A DNA stretch of 64,000 nt from Priestia aryabhattai (GCF_023715685.1 NZ_JAMBOQ010000001.1:682001-746000); one strand, 5' to 3'. Shown: positions 20,087 through 30,656, numbered from the stretch's first letter. The notes: generated by a model not told the origin, from the letters alone. A program made the numbers and translations.

Positions 20087-20843
20087 ATTCACTTTCCCCA
20101 AACAGCTTTTCAATCGCTTTGGTTTGATTATCCTGTCTCATAAGCGATTCTCCTACTAAAATAGCTTTTGCTCCCGCTTCTTTTACGTAAGAAACATCAT
20201 CGTATAAGTAAATGCCGCTTTCACTCACTAACAGCTGTTCTTTCGGAACGTGCTTGGCGATTTCTTTTGTCTGCTCCACGCTGGTTTCAAACGTATGAAG
20301 GTTTCGGTTATTAATTCCGATAATCTTCGGCGTAAATACAGCTAACAGCTGTTCGAGCGTTTCTAAAGAATGCACTTCTACTAAACAATCTAACTCTTTT
20401 TCAGCAGCTTGAAGATAAAGCTCTTGCAATTTTAAGGGTTCAAGTGCTTCTCCAATGAGTAAAATAGCATCGGCACCGATTCTTGCACTTTCTTCCACTT
20501 GAATGGAATCAATGATGAAATCCTTGCGAAGCACAGGGATAGAGACATGCTGTTTAATATCACTTAAAAACGTTCGATGTCCTTGAAAATAGTGCTCATC
20601 CGTTAACACAGACAGAGCATCTGCTTTTCCTTCTTCGTAGGCTTTAGCAATTTCCACAGGCTGAAAATTCTCTTTTATTAATCCTTTGGAAGGAGAGGCT
20701 TTTTTCACTTCTGCAATAAGAGCCAGCTCTCGATTGGGATTTGATAAAGCTTCTATAAATGATCGTTTTGTAACATTTTGCTGCTCGGGTAACTGTAAGT
20801 TTTGAATTTCTTCTTTTTTTGTTTCAATAATTTTATTGAGCAT
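20076..20843 (-). CDS. trpC: Indole-3-glycerol phosphate synthase
   Basis: Closes the indole ring. A 255-residue TIM barrel with the family signature [15 protein letters not shown] (about residues 43-57; catalytic Lys), the [10 protein letters not shown] segment and the [10 protein letters not shown] region. ATG 20843 follows AAGGTGG; it overlaps the end of trpD by 11 bases. Confidence 0.97.
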   Translation of the reverse strand: MLNKIIETKKEEIQNLQLPEQQNVTKRSFIEALSNPNRELALIAEVKKASPSKGLIKENFQPVEIAKAYEEGKADALSVLTDEHYFQGHRTFLSDIKQHVSIPVLRKDFIIDSIQVEESARIGADAILLIGEALEPLKLQELYLQAAEKELDCLVEVHSLETLEQLLAVFTPKIIGINNRNLHTFETSVEQTKEIAKHVPKEQLLVSESGIYLYDDVSYVKEAGAKAILVGESLMRQDNQTKAIEKLFGESEYAY

Positions 20844-21858
20844 GTTCAACCACCTTTTTCGATTTCAATCGTTGTAATTGCGTGTATGCAGCACCTGATT
20901 CAATTGTTTCTAAAGCTACAGCTACTCCTTCTTCAAAAGTAGAAACGTTTCCGCTAACGTAAATAGCTGCAGCAGAGTTCAACACGACTGCATTTTTAGC
21001 AGTTAAATTACTTTTATTTAAAAATAGCGCTTCAATAAGCTCTGCACTTGATTTCGCGTCTTCTACCACCAAGTCCTCAAGCTTCCCTCTCTTTAAGTGT
21101 ACATCCTCTGGTGCAAGCGTATATTCTGTAATGACATTGCCTTGCACTTCTACAATATCTGTTACATCCGTGGCACTAATTTCATCCAAACCGTCTCTGC
21201 CCGCAACAAGCAGGACATGGTTAGCTCCCAGTACAACAAGCGCTTCTGCTAATTTTCGTGCAAGCTCAATGGAATAAACGCCAATTACTTGCTTTGTGCA
21301 GTTAGTAGGGTTTGCTAACGGACCTAATGCATTAAAAACGGTTCTAAACCCTAATTCCTTTCTAGTAGCAGCAACGTGCTTCATAGCCGGGTGATAAAGC
21401 GGCGCAAATAAAAAGGACATGTTGAGGTCAGCCACCGCATTTTTCACTTCTTTTTCATTTCCTTGAATCCATATATCCAGATGTTCTAACACGTCTGCAC
21501 TTCCGCTTTTAGAGGACACGGCGCGATTCCCGTGTTTCGCAACCTTTACTCCAGCAGCAGATGCCACAATCGCACTAGCCGTCGAGATATTAAAAGTAGA
21601 GGCCCCATCTCCTCCCGTACCGCATGTATCTACTACTTTTAATTCTTCTAGAGAAATAGCATTCATATTATTTTTCATACCTCGGACAAAACCAACAATT
21701 TCATCTACCGTTTCTCCTCGGTACGTTAAGATGGTTAGTACGCTAGCAATTTGAGCTGCCGGGACTTTACCGTTCATAATATCATTCATAATTTTTTCTG
21801 CTTCTTCCGCTGAAAGTGACTCGCCGCGCAAACACTTTTTTAACAATTCTTTAAACAT
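20833..21858 (-). CDS. trpD: Anthranilate phosphoribosyltransferase
   Basis: Transfers phosphoribose from PRPP to anthranilate. It shows the PRPP-binding loop [17 protein letters not shown] (about residues 78-94) and the second motif [18 protein letters not shown] 21858 behind AGGAGG gives 341 residues and overlaps the trpE stop by eight bases. Confidence 0.97.
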   Translation of the reverse strand: MFKELLKKCLRGESLSAEEAEKIMNDIMNGKVPAAQIASVLTILTYRGETVDEIVGFVRGMKNNMNAISLEELKVVDTCGTGGDGASTFNISTASAIVASAAGVKVAKHGNRAVSSKSGSADVLEHLDIWIQGNEKEVKNAVADLNMSFLFAPLYHPAMKHVAATRKELGFRTVFNALGPLANPTNCTKQVIGVYSIELARKLAEALVVLGANHVLLVAGRDGLDEISATDVTDIVEVQGNVITEYTLAPEDVHLKRGKLEDLVVEDAKSSAELIEALFLNKSNLTAKNAVVLNSAAAIYVSGNVSTFEEGVAVALETIESGAAYTQLQRLKSKKVVEHAQ

Positions 21859-23365
21859 ATACATCCTCCTTTTTATCGTAGATGTCTTGAGCTAATTGAA
21901 TTGTTTTAATTAAAGCGCTAGCTTTATTGCGGGTTTCTTTCCACTCAAGCTCCGGTTTTGAGTCAGCAACCACTCCTGCTCCGGCCTGGATATAAGCGGT
22001 CTGGTCTTTCAAAAGAATTGTCCGAATCGCAATGCACGAATCAATGTTTCCATCAAATCCGAGATATGCTACGGTTCCTGCATATACATTTCGCGCAACT
22101 GGTTCAATTTCATTTAAGATTTGCATCGCCCGCACTTTTGGAGCGCCAGATACGGTACCCGCTGGAAATGCAGAAAGCAGCGCATCAATAGGATGTACTT
22201 TTTCGTCAAGGCGTCCTGTCACCTTAGAAATCAAGTGCATGACGTGCGAAAAGTTAACCTGCTGCATTAATACCGGTGTTTGGACCGTTCCATACTGTGC
22301 AACTCGGCCGATGTCATTTCTTGCTAAGTCCACGAGCATATAGTGTTCTGCCCGCTCTTTTTCATCGTTAATTAAGTCTTCATACAAGCGCGCATCTTCT
22401 TCTGCATCCCTGCCTCGTCTTCTCGTTCCTGCAATTGGATGAATCTCTAAATGGCCGTTTTCAATTTGAATCAACCGCTCGGGAGAACTTCCAATTAGTT
22501 CCACACCCTTTACTTTCACGTAAAATAAATAAGGAGACGGATTAACTAATCGCAATACTCTGTAAATATCAAATCCAGCTACTGTCGTATCAATTTGAAA
22601 TCTCTGCGACAATACGGCTTGAAAAACATCTCCGCTTTTAATGTATTCCTTAATTTTTTCCACATCTTGCACAAATTTATCTTTTTGGTATGACGATGTC
22701 ACGCCTTCAAAGCTAACTTCGCGCTGCTCGCTTTCAAACATCATTGGCTTTTCTTTCACCGTCTGCGCTATTCTTTCAACATATCGATTGATCTCTGCTA
22801 GAGCTTCACCGTATTTTTCTTTTTTCTGCTGTTCTTTATCTTGTTCATTAAGCTGAATGTAGTGAATCACCATAAGCTCTTTTGTTTGATGATTATAAGC
22901 AAGCATCGTTTGACAATAGATAAAGTGAAAAGTAGGCATGTTCAAATCGTTTTGGGCATGTACGTTTACTTTTTCAATTTGCGATACTGCGTCGTAGCTG
23001 ATAAACCCTACTGCTCCTCCTTTAAAAGGAAGTGCAAGGTCTGGTACTTTCACTTTCAGCTCTTGCTGAATTTTACAAAATACCTCTTTAAAGCTGCCTC
23101 CGTGCAGCATAGGTTGGAGCTGCTTGTTTTTTGCTAGATAGGTTCCGTTTTCTTCTTCTACATACAAAAATGGATTCAAGCCAATAAAAGAATAATTGGA
23201 CCATGGTGATGATTCATCATTACTTTCAAGCAAATATACCGCTTCATCTTTTACTTGTTGAAAAAGATCAACAGGTGTCATGCTATCGATAAATATTTTT
23301 TTTATAATTGGAATGGTTAAATACTTTGTAGAGTCTTCTAAAAAAGAAGTATACGTGTTCGTCAT
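21851..23365 (-). CDS. trpE: Anthranilate synthase component I
   Basis: Converts chorismate and ammonia to anthranilate. A 504-residue protein of the chorismate-binding family. The C-terminal catalytic motifs include GSSPERLI, PIAGTRRRGRD and the AFPAGTVSGAPKVRAM segment. The tryptophan-feedback LLES-type motif is seen as LLESNDESSPWSNYS near residue 47. No glutaminase gene (trpG) follows; in Bacillus it is supplied by PabA from the folate operon. ATG 23365 is placed nine bases from GGAGGA, which is held in a hairpin. Confidence 0.97.
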   Translation of the reverse strand: MTNTYTSFLEDSTKYLTIPIIKKIFIDSMTPVDLFQQVKDEAVYLLESNDESSPWSNYSFIGLNPFLYVEEENGTYLAKNKQLQPMLHGGSFKEVFCKIQQELKVKVPDLALPFKGGAVGFISYDAVSQIEKVNVHAQNDLNMPTFHFIYCQTMLAYNHQTKELMVIHYIQLNEQDKEQQKKEKYGEALAEINRYVERIAQTVKEKPMMFESEQREVSFEGVTSSYQKDKFVQDVEKIKEYIKSGDVFQAVLSQRFQIDTTVAGFDIYRVLRLVNPSPYLFYVKVKGVELIGSSPERLIQIENGHLEIHPIAGTRRRGRDAEEDARLYEDLINDEKERAEHYMLVDLARNDIGRVAQYGTVQTPVLMQQVNFSHVMHLISKVTGRLDEKVHPIDALLSAFPAGTVSGAPKVRAMQILNEIEPVARNVYAGTVAYLGFDGNIDSCIAIRTILLKDQTAYIQAGAGVVADSKPELEWKETRNKASALIKTIQLAQDIYDKKEDVYV

Positions 23366-23375
23366 ATCTTTCAAT

Positions 23376-23391
23376 CCTCCATTTCATGGAG
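23376..23391 (-). promoter_or_regulatory. Hairpin that covers the trpE ribosome-binding site
   Basis: Arms CTCCAT (23377-23382) and ATGGAG (23386-23391) pair around a three-base loop. The trpE Shine-Dalgarno GGAGG lies in one arm. In B. subtilis TRAP also lowers trpE translation by favouring a structure that hides the Shine-Dalgarno. This compact stem could do the same or make translation weak by default. Confidence 0.6.
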
Positions 23392-23427
23392 AATGAGAAT
23401 AGATGAGGTTATATAAAAGAGGATATA

Positions 23428-23468
23428 ATAAATAAACCCAAAGACACATCAAAAATGGGCCTTTGGGT
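23428..23468 (-). terminator. Attenuator terminator of the trp operon
   Basis: Stem ACCCAAAG (minus-strand 5' arm at 23461-23468) / CTTTGGGT (23436-23443) is followed by TTATTTATT on the minus strand. It lies between the TRAP repeats and trpE, as expected for a TRAP-controlled attenuator. Confidence 0.8.
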
Positions 23469-23487
23469 ATACGAATGGTAAAATTCA

Positions 23488-23580
23488 CTCAACTAAACTC
23501 TGCTCAACTGTCTCATTCTCGTCTACCCTAATCTCAACTAAACTGTCTATTGTTTTCTCATAACTAAAATTTCTAAACTA
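23488..23580 (-). promoter_or_regulatory. TRAP-binding leader with about 11-15 (G/U)AG repeats
   Basis: On the minus strand 15 GAG or TAG triplets occur in 93 bases. Ten of them lie between 23488 and 23540, mostly five bases apart. This is the known binding pattern of the 11-subunit TRAP ring, which wraps the nascent leader when tryptophan is bound and so lets the terminator form. TRAP itself (mtrB) is encoded at 30426-30656. Confidence 0.85.
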
Positions 23581-23591
23581 ACTTGTTACCA

Positions 23592-23621
23592 ATTGTAGTA
23601 CGTTTCAAATTCATTTGTCAA
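23592..23621 (-). promoter_or_regulatory. Sigma-A promoter of the trp operon
   Basis: TTGACA (23616-23621) and TACAAT (23592-23597) on the minus strand are 18 bases apart, just upstream of the TRAP repeats. Confidence 0.75.
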
Positions 23622-23648
23622 CTACTATCTACTTTGCTTTAAACTAAA

Positions 23649-24731
23649 CTAAGCTTTAAGCTCTTCATTCAGCAGCTTAAGAAGAACTTCATCTTCTACT
23701 TGTTGAACAAAAGGTTTGCCTATGCCTTCAAGCAGTACCATATGAACATTGCTTGATTTAGACTTCTTGTCTGCTTTCATTCTCACGAGCAGTTTTTCAG
23801 CTGAAAGATGGTTTGGGACAGACGTCTCGTAGCCAAATTTTTCAAACCATTTCGCAATGTCCTCCACAGAGAACTGGCTTTTCCCAAGCATATTGCTGAC
23901 TTTCATAGCAAACAGCATACCAATCGCTACGCCTTCTCCATGGCTGATTTGTCCATAGCCGCACTCTGCTTCGATCGCATGACCTAGCGTATGTCCAAAG
24001 TTCAGATGAGCGCGAACGCCAGCTTCTGTCTCATCTTCTTTTACAACAGATGCTTTGACTAAAATACCGCTTTGAATAGCATAAATTAATTTTTCATCTT
24101 GTAAATCAGTCAACGATTGTATATTTTGCTGAAGCCATTCATAAAATGCTTCATCGTGAATAAAAGCGTGTTTAATCACTTCTGCAAAGCCGGAACGCCA
24201 TTCTCTTTGAGGAAGCGTTTTAAGAAGATCAATGTCATAGACAACCGCTTCAGGCTGATAAAAAGCACCAATCATATTTTTTCCAAGCTCATGATTAATG
24301 GCTACTTTACCGCCTACAGCACTATCGTGAGCAAGAAGCGTCGTTGGTACTTGAATAAAAGAAACTCCTCTCATGTATGTAGCTGCTACAAATCCAGCTA
24401 AATCACCAACTACTCCTCCGCCAAAAGCAATAACTAGCGCATTGCGATCAAGCTGCTGTTCGAGCGCAAATGTCTGACAATCGTAGTAATGTTGGAATGA
24501 CTTTGCATGTTCACCGCTTGGTACTACGTATTTAGCCACTTTAAACTGCGTCTCAATCGCTTTTACAACCGCTTCTCCATAATATGAATCTACAGCTAAA
24601 TCAGTGATTATTAACACGGACGACAGATTAGGTTTTACACTCTCAATAATAGAAGGCAGCTTTTCAATTAATCCACTTCCTAAATAAAGAGGATATGTTT
24701 TGGATAAAGTTTGAATATCAATTTGCAACAT
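23649..24731 (-). CDS. aroB: 3-dehydroquinate synthase
   Basis: Cyclises DAHP to 3-dehydroquinate with NAD and a divalent metal. The NAD-binding GGGVVGDLAGFVAATYMRG stretch (about residues 103-121) and the metal-binding HGEGVAIGM and FGHTLGHAIE motifs are present; 360 residues. Its ATG overlaps the aroF stop (TAATG). Unlike B. subtilis, no aroH follows; the trp leader comes directly after. Confidence 0.97.
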   Translation of the reverse strand: MLQIDIQTLSKTYPLYLGSGLIEKLPSIIESVKPNLSSVLIITDLAVDSYYGEAVVKAIETQFKVAKYVVPSGEHAKSFQHYYDCQTFALEQQLDRNALVIAFGGGVVGDLAGFVAATYMRGVSFIQVPTTLLAHDSAVGGKVAINHELGKNMIGAFYQPEAVVYDIDLLKTLPQREWRSGFAEVIKHAFIHDEAFYEWLQQNIQSLTDLQDEKLIYAIQSGILVKASVVKEDETEAGVRAHLNFGHTLGHAIEAECGYGQISHGEGVAIGMLFAMKVSNMLGKSQFSVEDIAKWFEKFGYETSVPNHLSAEKLLVRMKADKKSKSSNVHMVLLEGIGKPFVQQVEDEVLLKLLNEELKA

Positions 24732-25903
24732 TAAAACTCCCTCGCATGTGCACGCATTTTCTCAATATTTTCAGCAATTAAATCAATTCGGTCTTGTCCA
24801 AACTGTTCGATTAGTGCATCAGCCAATTCCCAAGCTACAACGGCTTCTGCTACAACACTTGCTGCCGGTACAGCGCAGCTATCTGAACGTTCGATGCTTG
24901 CCTCGAAGGCTTCTTTCGTTTCAATATCAACACTTTTTAATGGCTTGTAAAGCGTTGGAATAGGTTTCATTACACCGCGTACTACAATAGGCATACCTGT
25001 TGTCATACCACCTTCAAAGCCGCCTAAGTTATTTGTTTTGCGGGTATACCCATTCTCTTCATCCCATAGAATTTCGTCATGAACTTCGCTTCCTGGTCTG
25101 CGAGCCGCTTCAAACCCAATCCCAAACTCAACGCCTTTAAATGCATTAATGCTCATAACAGCTGCAGCAATCTTCGCATCTAATTTACGATCGTAATGAA
25201 CATAGCTGCCTACTCCTGCTGGCACGCCTTCAATAATAACTTCTACTACGCCTCCGATAGAATCGCCGTTTTTCTTAGCGTCATCGATTGCTTGCATCAT
25301 GTCTTTCTCAACAGCTGAGTCAAAACATCTTACTGGAGAAGCTTCAGTCGCTTCTTGAAGTTCCTCTAAGCTTTTGTATTGAGGCGGATTTGCCTGTACG
25401 CCTCCAATTTCTAATACATGTCCAGCTACAGAAATCCCGAACTGAGCAAGGATTTGACGAGCCACAGCACCTGCTGCTACCCTTACAGTTGTTTCACGAG
25501 CTGAAGAACGTTCTAATACATTTCTCATATCGCGATGACCATATTTAATAGCGCCGTTTAAATCGGCATGCCCTGGTCTTGGTCTTGAGATTTTACGCTT
25601 TACTTCTTCTGATTCTTCTTCAGAAATTGGCTCGATGCCCATAATTTTTGTCCAGTGTTTCCAGTCGTTATTTTCTACCGCTAACGTAATAGGAGAGCCT
25701 AACGTATATCCGTGACGAACACCGCTTAAAATTTCCGCTTGATCTTTTTCAATTTGCATACGTCGTCCGCGGCCATGCCCTTTTTGTCTTCGCGCTAAAT
25801 CTGTATTGATATCTTCGGCTGTTAAAGGAAGTCCTGCCGGAACACCCTCTAAAATAGTAGTCAACTGTGGACCATGTGATTCTCCTGCTGTTAAATATCG
25901 CAT
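24731..25903 (-). CDS. aroF: Chorismate synthase
   Basis: Converts EPSP to chorismate with reduced flavin; aroF in B. subtilis, aroC elsewhere. A 390-residue protein with all signatures: GESHGPQL (residues 7-14), the RPGHADLNG and ERSSARETT segments, and the C-terminal [14 protein letters not shown]. It is the first gene of the aromatic supra-operon. About 130 bases separate it from cheR. Confidence 0.98.
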   Translation of the reverse strand: MRYLTAGESHGPQLTTILEGVPAGLPLTAEDINTDLARRQKGHGRGRRMQIEKDQAEILSGVRHGYTLGSPITLAVENNDWKHWTKIMGIEPISEEESEEVKRKISRPRPGHADLNGAIKYGHRDMRNVLERSSARETTVRVAAGAVARQILAQFGISVAGHVLEIGGVQANPPQYKSLEELQEATEASPVRCFDSAVEKDMMQAIDDAKKNGDSIGGVVEVIIEGVPAGVGSYVHYDRKLDAKIAAAVMSINAFKGVEFGIGFEAARRPGSEVHDEILWDEENGYTRKTNNLGGFEGGMTTGMPIVVRGVMKPIPTLYKPLKSVDIETKEAFEASIERSDSCAVPAASVVAEAVVAWELADALIEQFGQDRIDLIAENIEKMRAHAREF

Positions 25904-26037
25904 AATTGTACCTCCGCTTAATATGTATTATTCGTCAGAATTTTTCCATTTTTAAATATGACTATACCATACTATAACATAAGAATGTACAAAAAGTTTC
26001 ACCTCAGCTTTTAAGAAATCGCTTCAGGTTATCTCGG

Positions 26038-26820
26038 TTAAATGGTCTTTACTTTTCTGTAAAAAAACGTATCAGCCGTTTCAAATCCATACTTTTGTGG
26101 AGTAAAAACCTGTTCTGTGCTCCCTACAAATAAGATACCGCCAGGTGCTAAAGCTCTGCTAAATTTTTCGTATAAAGCATGCTTTGCTTCATCTGTAAAA
26201 TAAATAAGCACATTTCGACAAACAATCAAGTCAACGTTTTTCGGAAAAGAGTCTGACAGTAAATTATGTTTTTGAAAAGCAACTGTATTTTTGATTTTTT
26301 CATCTAGTAAGTACCCGGTTCCTCTTTGTTGAAAGTACTTATTTTTCATCGAAACAGGCATTTCTTGAAGTGAACGTTCGTCATAAAAGCCTATTTTTGC
26401 TTTTTCTATCACTTTTTCATCCAAATCGGTCGCCAATATAGAAATACGCGAAAGGGGAAAAAATGTTGATAAAACCATCGCTAGCGTATACGGCTCTTCA
26501 CCTGTCGAACAGGCAGCGCTCCACACTTTCAGCTCTGTTTTTCCTTTTACAAGAGTCGGTAAAATTTTTTGCTCCAATATATCCCATCGCTGATAGTTGC
26601 GATAAAACTCTGACACGTTAATCGTCATCCGATCCAAAAACTCCTCAAGCAGTTCGTTGTTACTATTCATTGCTCGATAATATTCAAAAAAACTAGAAAA
26701 ACCCTTTTTTTCATACAGGGAGGTGAGGCGTCGTTGCATTTGCGACTGCTTATATAGTGATAAATCAATGCCTGTTTTTATTTTTATTTTCTCCACAAAC
26801 GCGTCGTATTCATCTATCAT
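26038..26820 (-). CDS. cheR: Chemoreceptor glutamate methyltransferase CheR
   Basis: Transfers methyl groups from SAM to glutamates of chemoreceptors. A helical CheR N-domain (about 1-75) is followed by the SAM-binding domain with SAACSTGEEPYTLAM near residue 105 and the DLIVCRNVLIYF motif near residue 200. Length 260. The position between ndk and aroF is the same as in B. subtilis. Confidence 0.95.
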   Translation of the reverse strand: MIDEYDAFVEKIKIKTGIDLSLYKQSQMQRRLTSLYEKKGFSSFFEYYRAMNSNNELLEEFLDRMTINVSEFYRNYQRWDILEQKILPTLVKGKTELKVWSAACSTGEEPYTLAMVLSTFFPLSRISILATDLDEKVIEKAKIGFYDERSLQEMPVSMKNKYFQQRGTGYLLDEKIKNTVAFQKHNLLSDSFPKNVDLIVCRNVLIYFTDEAKHALYEKFSRALAPGGILFVGSTEQVFTPQKYGFETADTFFYRKVKTI

Positions 26821-26984
26821 TTTTGACTCTCCTTTCTCATTTCTATACGTTTATGTTAGACGTATAAAGAAATAAAACCTTTATGTACGCTTATCTTCTT
26901 AATTAATATATCGGAATACATTATGAAAATGTTTATGTAGGGAGTCTTCACAATCAGTAGCCTAAAAACCTATTTATAAACACA

Positions 26985-27014
26985 ATAAAAAAGACGAATG
27001 AAAATTCATTCGTC
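26985..27014 (-). terminator. Terminator after ndk
   Basis: Stem GACGAATG (26993-27000) / CATTCGTC (27007-27014) with a T-run on the minus strand. Confidence 0.8.
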
Positions 27015-27031
27015 TCGTTGCGCTATCTAAA

Positions 27032-27481
27032 TTAGTAAATCCAAGCGTCTGCGTCTTTTTTATAGAAAGTCAGCTCTTCACTTTCAAAGAATAAGCTGAT
27101 TTCACGCTCCGCACTTTCTGGTGAATCCGAGCCGTGAATAACATTCTTATCGACAATCAGTCCATAATCACCTCGAATAGTTCCAGGAAGCGCTTCTTGA
27201 GGGTTGGTTTTCCCCATCATTTGACGTGATACTGAAATCACGTTTTCACCTTCCCATACCATAGCAAAAACTGGACCTGATGTGATAAATTTCACTAACT
27301 CTCCGAAGAAAGGTTTCTCTTTATGTTCACCGTAGTGTGTTTCAGCTAATTCCTGCGAAATATGCATAAGCTTAGCTCCAACTAATTGAAAACCTTTTTT
27401 CTCAAAGCGAGAAACAACCTCACCAATAATGCTTCTTTGTACCCCGTCTGGTTTGACCATTAAAAACGTTTTTTGTATCAT
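27032..27481 (-). CDS. ndk: Nucleoside-diphosphate kinase
   Basis: Balances nucleoside triphosphate pools by a phospho-histidine route. The active-site signature [15 protein letters not shown] has its catalytic His near residue 115, and [12 protein letters not shown] lies at the N-terminus. ATG 27481 gives 149 residues, the family size. Confidence 0.97.
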   Translation of the reverse strand: MIQKTFLMVKPDGVQRSIIGEVVSRFEKKGFQLVGAKLMHISQELAETHYGEHKEKPFFGELVKFITSGPVFAMVWEGENVISVSRQMMGKTNPQEALPGTIRGDYGLIVDKNVIHGSDSPESAEREISLFFESEELTFYKKDADAWIY

Positions 27482-27596
27482 TTTACTCTCCACCCCTGAA
27501 GTTTATGATATGTAAACAAGTTTTGAAAGCGCAATCACACCTCATGAAGATATTAACATTGTTTCGAGCAGTTTACAACTTATGAAAGTAAATAAA

Positions 27597-28562
27597 TCAA
27601 AATTTCCGTTTTCCAATGTATTTCGCAATTTGATGTAGCGTTTTTTTCGCCTTGTTTGGCGGCAGTTCTTCTAAAATGCTCATCGCTTTTTGCAGATAAC
27701 GATCGCTCATCTCAAATGAACGTTCAATGGCGTTAGAAGATTTAATATCAGAAATAATTTCATTGATCAGCTCTTGCTCATATTCCTTCTCGAAAAGCTG
27801 TTCTACTTTATCTCGAAACTCAGCATTTTCAATGGCATACAAAACTGGCAGCGTAATATTTCCTTGTAGTAAGTCGCTGCCAACTGGTTTCCCAAGCTGT
27901 TCTTCTGATGAGATAAAATCTAAAATGTCATCGGTAATTTGAAATGACATTCCCACGTAATATCCAAACCAAAATAAACGTTTATGTATATCTTCATGAG
28001 CTCCCGCTGCAATTGCGCCTAACTGACAGCTTGCAGCAATTAGCAGTGCCGTTTTACGTTTAATTCTACGCAGATACACGCGTAAGTTTTGGTTTAGGTT
28101 GTATTTGTCCTTAATCTGTTCAATTTCACCGAGCGTTAATTCCACCATCGTATTAGATAAAATTTTATGTGCTTCTACATCTTTAACCTCACTCATAACT
28201 TCAAGTGCACGAGCAAAGATGTAATCCCCTGTATACATAGCAATACGATTGTCCCATTTTGCCTTAATTGTTGGTTTTCCGCGTCGCTTATCAGCGTCAT
28301 CAATAACATCATCATGAACAAGAGACGCCATATGAATCAGCTCAAGCGCTACTGCCACATGTTTGATTTGGTCGATGTTGTAATGCCCAAATTTAGCTGC
28401 CAACAAAACAAATACAGGGCGAATTCGTTTCCCCCCTGCTTGTAAAAGGTGAAGAGAAGCATCTGTGATAAGTGTTTCATCGGTATGAACAGTTTGTTCA
28501 AGTTCTTTCTCAATAAGGGTAATATCCGTATTCAAAAAAGCGTACATCATTTTTAGTTTCAT
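27597..28562 (-). CDS. hepT: Heptaprenyl diphosphate synthase component II
   Basis: Catalytic subunit that builds the C35 prenyl chain of menaquinone-7. The aspartate-rich motifs are DDVIDDAD (near residue 84, first DDxxD) and DDILD (near residue 211, second). The chosen ATG 28562 follows AAGGTGAG; 321 residues. It works with HepS, encoded two genes upstream. Confidence 0.96.
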   Translation of the reverse strand: MKLKMMYAFLNTDITLIEKELEQTVHTDETLITDASLHLLQAGGKRIRPVFVLLAAKFGHYNIDQIKHVAVALELIHMASLVHDDVIDDADKRRGKPTIKAKWDNRIAMYTGDYIFARALEVMSEVKDVEAHKILSNTMVELTLGEIEQIKDKYNLNQNLRVYLRRIKRKTALLIAASCQLGAIAAGAHEDIHKRLFWFGYYVGMSFQITDDILDFISSEEQLGKPVGSDLLQGNITLPVLYAIENAEFRDKVEQLFEKEYEQELINEIISDIKSSNAIERSFEMSDRYLQKAMSILEELPPNKAKKTLHQIAKYIGKRKF

Positions 28563-28602
28563 TGGACTCACCTTGCATTATATATTCATTCTTTACTCCT
28601 TA

Positions 28603-28628
28603 TCCTACAGGCTGTTGCACCTGTAGGA
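28603..28628. other. Hairpin between menH and hepT
   Basis: Nine-base arms TCCTACAGG/CCTGTAGGA. The only T-run is on the plus-strand side, so it does not look like a minus-strand terminator. It may shape mRNA decay inside the operon. Confidence 0.5.
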
Positions 28629-28643
28629 CAAGCTTTTTCTTTT

Positions 28644-29348
28644 TTATCGTTTGTACCCTAGATGCATCGCTGCTACTCCACCTGTGTAAGATTTCACTTC
28701 AACATCTGTCAAACCGGCTTCACGGAACATGTCAGCCAATTGCTTTTGACCTGGAAAGTCCCTAGCTGACTCTTGAAGCCATGAATATTCATCATAGCTT
28801 TTAGCAACCATCTTTCCAAGCGCGGGCATAATATACTTAAAATAAAGCAAGTACATTTGTCGGTAGCCAATCATCGTGGGCTGAGACGTTTCAAGGCAGA
28901 CCACTTTTCCACCAGGTTTCACGACGCGCTGCATTTCCTTTAAAACTTGAAGGTAATCGGGCACGTTGCGCAGTCCGAATCCAATCGTTACATAGTCAAA
29001 TGAATTATCTTCAAAAGGAAGTTCCATTGCATTGCCATGTAGTAAGGTAATATTTGAAAAAGGTGAGCTTTTTACTTTCTCTTCACCAATCTTTAGCATA
29101 TTTTGACTAAAATCCAGGCCAACTGCCTCTCCTGTTTCTCCAACTGCTTCAGCCATGGCCAGCGTCCAATCTGCAGTTCCGCAACAAACATCTAAAGCTT
29201 TTGTTCCTTTTTGAACATTCATTCGCTTCATCGTATCTTTGCGCCATGCCTTATGACGCTGAAAACTAATAACAGAATTCATTTGATCATAATTTTTGTA
29301 TATTTTTTCAAATACGCCATGGACACGCTGTTCTTTTGATTGCTGCAT
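28644..29348 (-). CDS. menH: Demethylmenaquinone methyltransferase
   Basis: Methylates demethylmenaquinone with SAM, the last step of menaquinone synthesis (menH/ubiE family). The motif [15 protein letters not shown] lies near residue 48 and [16 protein letters not shown] near residue 118. Length 234. It lies between the two subunits of heptaprenyl diphosphate synthase, whose product it helps complete. Confidence 0.96.
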   Translation of the reverse strand: MQQSKEQRVHGVFEKIYKNYDQMNSVISFQRHKAWRKDTMKRMNVQKGTKALDVCCGTADWTLAMAEAVGETGEAVGLDFSQNMLKIGEEKVKSSPFSNITLLHGNAMELPFEDNSFDYVTIGFGLRNVPDYLQVLKEMQRVVKPGGKVVCLETSQPTMIGYRQMYLLYFKYIMPALGKMVAKSYDEYSWLQESARDFPGQKQLADMFREAGLTDVEVKSYTGGVAAMHLGYKR

Positions 29349-29352
29349 ATCT

Positions 29353-30147
29353 CTATCCTTCTCCTACGACATTTTTCAGCACTTCTAAGCTAGATGTAAG
29401 TTCATCTAAGTGCTCTCTTAAAAACTCATTCATTGCAAATTTACTTCGCAAGTATCCTCTAACAATATTTACAGACTGTTGAGTATACGAATAAAGGTAT
29501 TCTTTTATTTGTTCTTGATTCATGCCAATTTGTTTGCAATAGTTTAGCAAGAGAGTAGGCTCTTTTTGCTGTAATGACTTTAATTGCTTTAATATCCCGT
29601 TCAAATACGCTGCATGTTTTAAAAGTTCTTTCCACTCTTCACGTTCAAAATAGTCACATAAGCATCTTACAAACGATGATTCTGCTGCTAAAAAACTATT
29701 CATAACGTCGTGTGGATTAGTAGAGCGATTGTTATAAATGTGTATCTTAGCGATATTAATTTCTTTAATAGCAGATGCTATAACTTTCATTAAATTCAGC
29801 TGGCTGCTTTGAGCTAGATAGTAATAGTACAGGCCGCTGTAATAATCTCCTGCCAAAACTACCAGCTGCCGCTCATGCAGCTTCCCTTCATTTCCGCTAA
29901 CATTTTGAGTGGAGACTAGATCGTGGGTATCAAGTGCGGTTTGAACGAGCATCACAGATAGCACAGAGCTGTTCTTTTTTTCTTCTTCCATTGAAAGAGT
30001 GTCTAAGAACGAACACATGTACAGTAATCTATTTTCATCAATACGCGGATGATGAATATATTTTTTTACATATGGATGACTTAATTCAACATGAAGCTGT
30101 TCTTTCATGTTGGCCACAATATCATAGATGGTTTTTACGCTCATCAT
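29353..30147 (-). CDS. hepS: Heptaprenyl diphosphate synthase component I
   Basis: Non-catalytic partner of HepT, needed for chain-length control and activity. Helical protein of about 264 residues with no DDxxD motif, as expected; it contains an HDLVSTQN segment typical of the family. Two adjacent ATGs (30147, 30144) follow GGGAGACAAGG; an upstream ATG at 30168 is less likely. It ends four bases before menH. Confidence 0.92.
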   Translation of the reverse strand: MMSVKTIYDIVANMKEQLHVELSHPYVKKYIHHPRIDENRLLYMCSFLDTLSMEEEKKNSSVLSVMLVQTALDTHDLVSTQNVSGNEGKLHERQLVVLAGDYYSGLYYYYLAQSSQLNLMKVIASAIKEINIAKIHIYNNRSTNPHDVMNSFLAAESSFVRCLCDYFEREEWKELLKHAAYLNGILKQLKSLQQKEPTLLLNYCKQIGMNQEQIKEYLYSYTQQSVNIVRGYLRSKFAMNEFLREHLDELTSSLEVLKNVVGEG

Positions 30148-30403
30148 CCTTGTCTCCCTTTCCATCACTATTTGTTTAAAGTTCTTTTAACTCCAAATCG
30201 ATAGTGTCAATTATAACATAATTACATTATAAAATATCCTTTAAATTCTTTTGAAGCTTTTTAACGGTTTAAATCTTTTAGCTGCTCATCCGCTTGAATA
30301 CCGTTCATCTACATACCATCTTCATTTCTTAGACAGTAATTTAAGATATTGCTTTTAGTTTCACCATGTTTTTCCTGTTCTTATTCATTTATTTTAAATA
30401 TAA

Positions 30404-30426
30404 ATAAAAGCAGGAAAATCCCTGCT
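30404..30426 (-). terminator. Terminator after mtrB
   Basis: Stem AGCAGG (30409-30414) / CCTGCT (30421-30426), followed by TTTATTT on the minus strand, overlapping the mtrB stop. Confidence 0.65.
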
Positions 30427-30656
30427 TATTTTTTCGTATCGGATTCAATTTCTCCGTGAACAGTCTGAATGACAGCTTTGCCACGAATTTTAATTGCAGA
30501 TGTATGCTCAGTAAACTGCGCAATCATTACTTCGCCTTTATCTAGTTTTTCTGAATGATGAAATCGCGTATCTGCTCCTCGCGTTAAGCCAATTACGTTA
30601 ACTCCATCTTCGACCGCTTTAATGACAATATACTCTGGCGTTCCTTTTTGTGTCAT
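30426..30656 (-). CDS. mtrB: trp RNA-binding attenuation protein (TRAP)
   Basis: Forms an 11-membered ring that binds (G/U)AG repeats when loaded with tryptophan. The 76-residue protein shows the RNA-contact residues in KIRG and the binding loop [20 protein letters not shown] 30656 follows GAAGGAG. Its target in this window is the trp leader near 23.5 kb. No anti-TRAP gene is seen here. Confidence 0.96.
   Translation of the reverse strand: MTQKGTPEYIVIKAVEDGVNVIGLTRGADTRFHHSEKLDKGEVMIAQFTEHTSAIKIRGKAVIQTVHGEIESDTKK

Noticed and set aside
23376..23648. Possible tryptophan T-box in front of trpE
   Set aside because: No T-box sequence or specifier loop is seen; the (G/U)AG repeats and nearby mtrB point to TRAP control.
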